DNA from: Nitrospirales bacterium | GTDB lineage: Bacteria; Nitrospirota; Nitrospiria; Nitrospirales; UBA8639 | Direction: 5' to 3' | Assembly (NCBI GenBank): GCA_021604105.1 | Contig: BQIW01000019.1 | Location: 1 to 56,259 of the forward strand | DNA length: 56,259 nt | Shown: positions 54,801 through 56,259 of the stretch, in pieces | Position numbering within the stretch: the first letter of the stretch is position 1 | Layout: the number at the start of each line of letters is the position of its first letter | Notes under the pieces: model-generated | The model's database searches: none | What the model was told of the DNA's origin: nothing | Seen by the model: only the letters and a program-made list of their open reading frames with translations | Position numbers and translations under genes: made by a program

Positions 54801-55370
54801 TTAAGAGGGGTTATGGTTTTTAGGAGGCAAAGAGATGTTTAATCGGCTTCCAGGTAGAAGTTGGAGCTTTTCTGCGACTCCGGCATTGAGTTCAAGTACC
54901 TGCCATGACTGTTTAAACGAATAATGGCGTGGGCAGTGGTCGTCTACCCTCGTACAGATAGGGACGTTTGCTTCAATGTGGATGATGGTTCCCTTCTTGT
55001 CCAACCATAATATATCAAGTGGGATCTTAGTATTCTTCATCCAAAAGGTCCAATACCCCAATTTTGGAAAAATAAAGAGCATGCCATGATTCTCTTCCAT
55101 GGCCGTCCGGTACATCAGGCCTTGAGCTCTTTTGTCTAGTGTATCGGCCACCTCTGCAAAGATTATTGCTCCCTTGGGCGTTGTGATGCTTGCAAGTCCG
55201 TTAGCCTGTCGGTCACTTATTTCATCAAAAGCGTGTAGGTGAGATCCAATGATGAAACTCATGCCTAAGCAAAAGGGCACGATGACTCTCCAAGGCCAGC
55301 AATGAAAGTTCAGCCAGTTATTAGGCTGGCTTGGTAAGAGTCGGTGGGGGCGTTTTATGAGAGAATACAT
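54801..55370 (-). CDS. DUF192 domain protein (exported)
   Basis: A protein of about 189 residues if it starts at the ATG at 55370; an earlier TTG at 55415 would add 15. A hydrophobic stretch near residues 30-45 (RVIVPFCLGMSFIIGSHL) looks like a signal or anchor. The DUF192 core is clear: FAEVADTLDKRAQGLMYRTA, then HGMLFIFPKLGYWTFWMKNT, LDILWLDKKGTIIHI and LELNAGVAEK. The family is common and of unknown function. It is convergent with the Rel/SpoT gene. Confidence 0.85.
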   Translation of the reverse strand: MYSLIKRPHRLLPSQPNNWLNFHCWPWRVIVPFCLGMSFIIGSHLHAFDEISDRQANGLASITTPKGAIIFAEVADTLDKRAQGLMYRTAMEENHGMLFIFPKLGYWTFWMKNTKIPLDILWLDKKGTIIHIEANVPICTRVDDHCPRHYSFKQSWQVLELNAGVAEKLQLLPGSRLNISLPPKNHNPS

Positions 55371-55685
55371 ATTTTTATGGTTGTGAATGTGGCGTGATGA
55401 GAGCAGATTTGTCAAATAAAACTGTCTCCGATCTTAATACCTAAAATGCCGCAAGAGGGTCTTGACCAGACCATCTTTGGAAATTATAATGATTCGTTTA
55501 CAAGAAGAGTGAATTTGTTCTGCTCCTGTTTTTAGAACAAAATACGAATGTTTTTGTTGATGATCTGTACATGCAGGGGCTAATTTCTGCCTTGTTTGTC
55601 TTCACTTCAAAAAGATCTTCATCTTAATAATTTCCATGATGTAATTCCAAGCGGTTCAAGCAGAAGACGGTCCTACTCATTCGAA

Positions 55686-55770
55686 GGGCAGGTACCCAAG
55701 CGGTCAACGGGGGCAGACTGTAAATCTGCTGCCATCGGCTTCCAAGGTTCGAACCCTTGCCTGCCCACCA
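55686..55770 (+). tRNA. tRNA-Tyr(GTA)
   Basis: The acceptor stem GGGCAGG pairs with CCTGCCC and CCA is encoded. The anticodon arm is CAGACTGTAAATCTG, giving anticodon GTA. A long variable arm (length 85 in total) fits class II tRNA-Tyr, and the T-arm GGTTCGAACC is present. Confidence 0.95.
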
Positions 55771-55859
55771 TGACTGACTGAAAAGGACGGATTTAGTAGT
55801 TGCGATGAGATGTCTTGTGGAAAGAAAATTTTCTCAATATATAAGGGCTAAATCAAGCT

Positions 55860-55934
55860 GCGGGCGTAGCTCAGTGGTAGAGTTCCAGCCTTCCAAGCTG
55901 GCTGTCGCGGGTTCAAATCCCGTCGCCCGCTCCA
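55860..55934 (+). tRNA. tRNA-Gly(TCC)
   Basis: The acceptor stem GCGGGCG pairs with CGCCCGC and CCA is encoded. The anticodon loop is CTTCCAA between CCAGC and GCTGG, giving anticodon TCC. Length 75. Confidence 0.95.
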
Positions 55935-56003
55935 TTGTTATTGGGTGGGCTTAGAACTTGGTGTGCCTGTTTGAGGCGAATATCTTCTTGGGGGAGTGCT
56001 AGG

Positions 56004-56079
56004 GCCCATGTAGCTCAGTTGGTAGAGCACGTCCTTGGTAAGGACGAGGTCACGCGTTCGATCCGCGTCGTGGGCTCCA
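56004..56079 (+). tRNA. tRNA-Thr(GGT)
   Basis: The acceptor stem GCCCATG pairs with CGTGGGC (one G-T pair) and CCA is encoded. The anticodon loop is TTGGTAA between CGTCC and GGACG, giving anticodon GGT. Length 76. It leads directly to tuf, the common tRNA-tuf arrangement. Confidence 0.95.
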
Positions 56080-56127
56080 GCAACGATACAATTGAGAATA
56101 ATTGCGTAGTTAAGGAAAAGGTAGGGC

Positions 56128-56259
56128 ATGGCGAAGGCGAAATTTGAGCGGAAGAAGCCGCATGTCAATGTGGGGACGATCGGGCACGTTGACCATGGGA
56201 AGACGACCCTGACGTCGGCCTTGACGAAAGTGATGGGCGATACGGGGAAGGCGAAGTTT
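56128..56259 (+). CDS. tuf: Elongation factor Tu, 5' part (runs off right edge)
   Basis: An ATG at 56128 opens a frame with 44 visible residues. It starts [20 protein letters not shown] and continues to the P-loop [14 protein letters not shown], the EF-Tu signature. AAGGAAAAGG precedes the start. The rest of the gene, typically about 400 residues, lies outside the window. It follows tRNA-Tyr, -Gly and -Thr as in many bacterial genomes. Confidence 0.96.
   Translation, partial: MAKAKFERKKPHVNVGTIGHVDHGKTTLTSALTKVMGDTGKAKF

Noticed and set aside
1..56259. CRISPR arrays, prophage, insertion sequences and rRNA
   Set aside because: No direct-repeat arrays, no transposase, integrase or phage structural genes and no rRNA sequence were recognised in the window.

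Overview
This window looks like the chromosome of a Nitrospira-type bacterium (phylum Nitrospirota). That placement is an inference from gene content: a Pup-type ubiquitin-like protein ending in GGE, a protein made of four light-independent protochlorophyllide-reductase-type (PCP_red) domains in a setting without photosynthesis genes, and a Gram-negative style of lipoproteins and periplasmic proteins. No rRNA is present, so the phylum cannot be confirmed here. Base composition appears moderate (roughly half GC by eye). The large gene at 33595-37230 looks more GC-rich, and the genes at 1-1920 look more AT-rich.

Layout. 1-2801 is an accessory patch: an unidentified repeat-like protein running off the left edge, translationally coupled to a tentative HopA1-family protein, and a small discoidin-like protein. 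2922-9352 holds a lipoprotein, an mgtE-type magnesium transporter coupled to a soluble MgtE-like sensor protein and followed by an MscS-like channel gene, and a second MscS-like gene broken by an in-frame amber codon. 9353-10266 is gene-poor. 10754-16555 runs pgsA, pilB, pilT, pilC, ispE: phospholipid synthesis, the type IV pilus motor and platform, and isoprenoid synthesis. 16667-21287 carries prs, rplY, pth, rpsF, ssb, rpsR, yceD and rpmF. 21333-28640 is a fatty-acid cluster, plsX-fabH-enoyl reductase (FabL-like)-fabD-fabG-acpP-fabF-rnc, followed by a periplasmic cyclophilin.

29285-32852 contains a coupled cysteine-cluster protein and beta-propeller protein on the minus strand, then folD and panB. 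32853-37598 is the most unusual part: a foreign-looking segment with a strong hairpin, a 1211-residue toxin-like protein and a truncated PIN-domain gene. It ends in a diverged second copy of the last 23 codons of panB, followed by a methyltransferase gene. This arrangement suggests that DNA from a related strain was inserted next to panB.

38705-44274 is a compact aromatic amino acid cluster (pheA, hisC, aroF, tyrA, aroA), followed by cmk, plsC, rpsA, sppA, ihfB and the PCP_red-domain protein. 49789-51689 has a viroplasmin/RNase H protein and a TPR lipoprotein on the minus strand, then tRNA-Val(CAC). Pup (52067-52270) and a bifunctional Rel/SpoT follow. The right end has a DUF192 protein, tRNA-Tyr(GTA), tRNA-Gly(TCC), tRNA-Thr(GGT) and the start of tuf.

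Most of the window is housekeeping: one arm makes membrane lipid (plsX/fab/plsC/pgsA), one makes aromatic amino acids, and one supports translation. The accessory interest lies in 1-1920, the broken channel at 8471-9352, the segment at 32853-37598, Pup and the PCP_red-domain protein. No transposase, integrase, CRISPR array, prophage gene or rRNA was seen.
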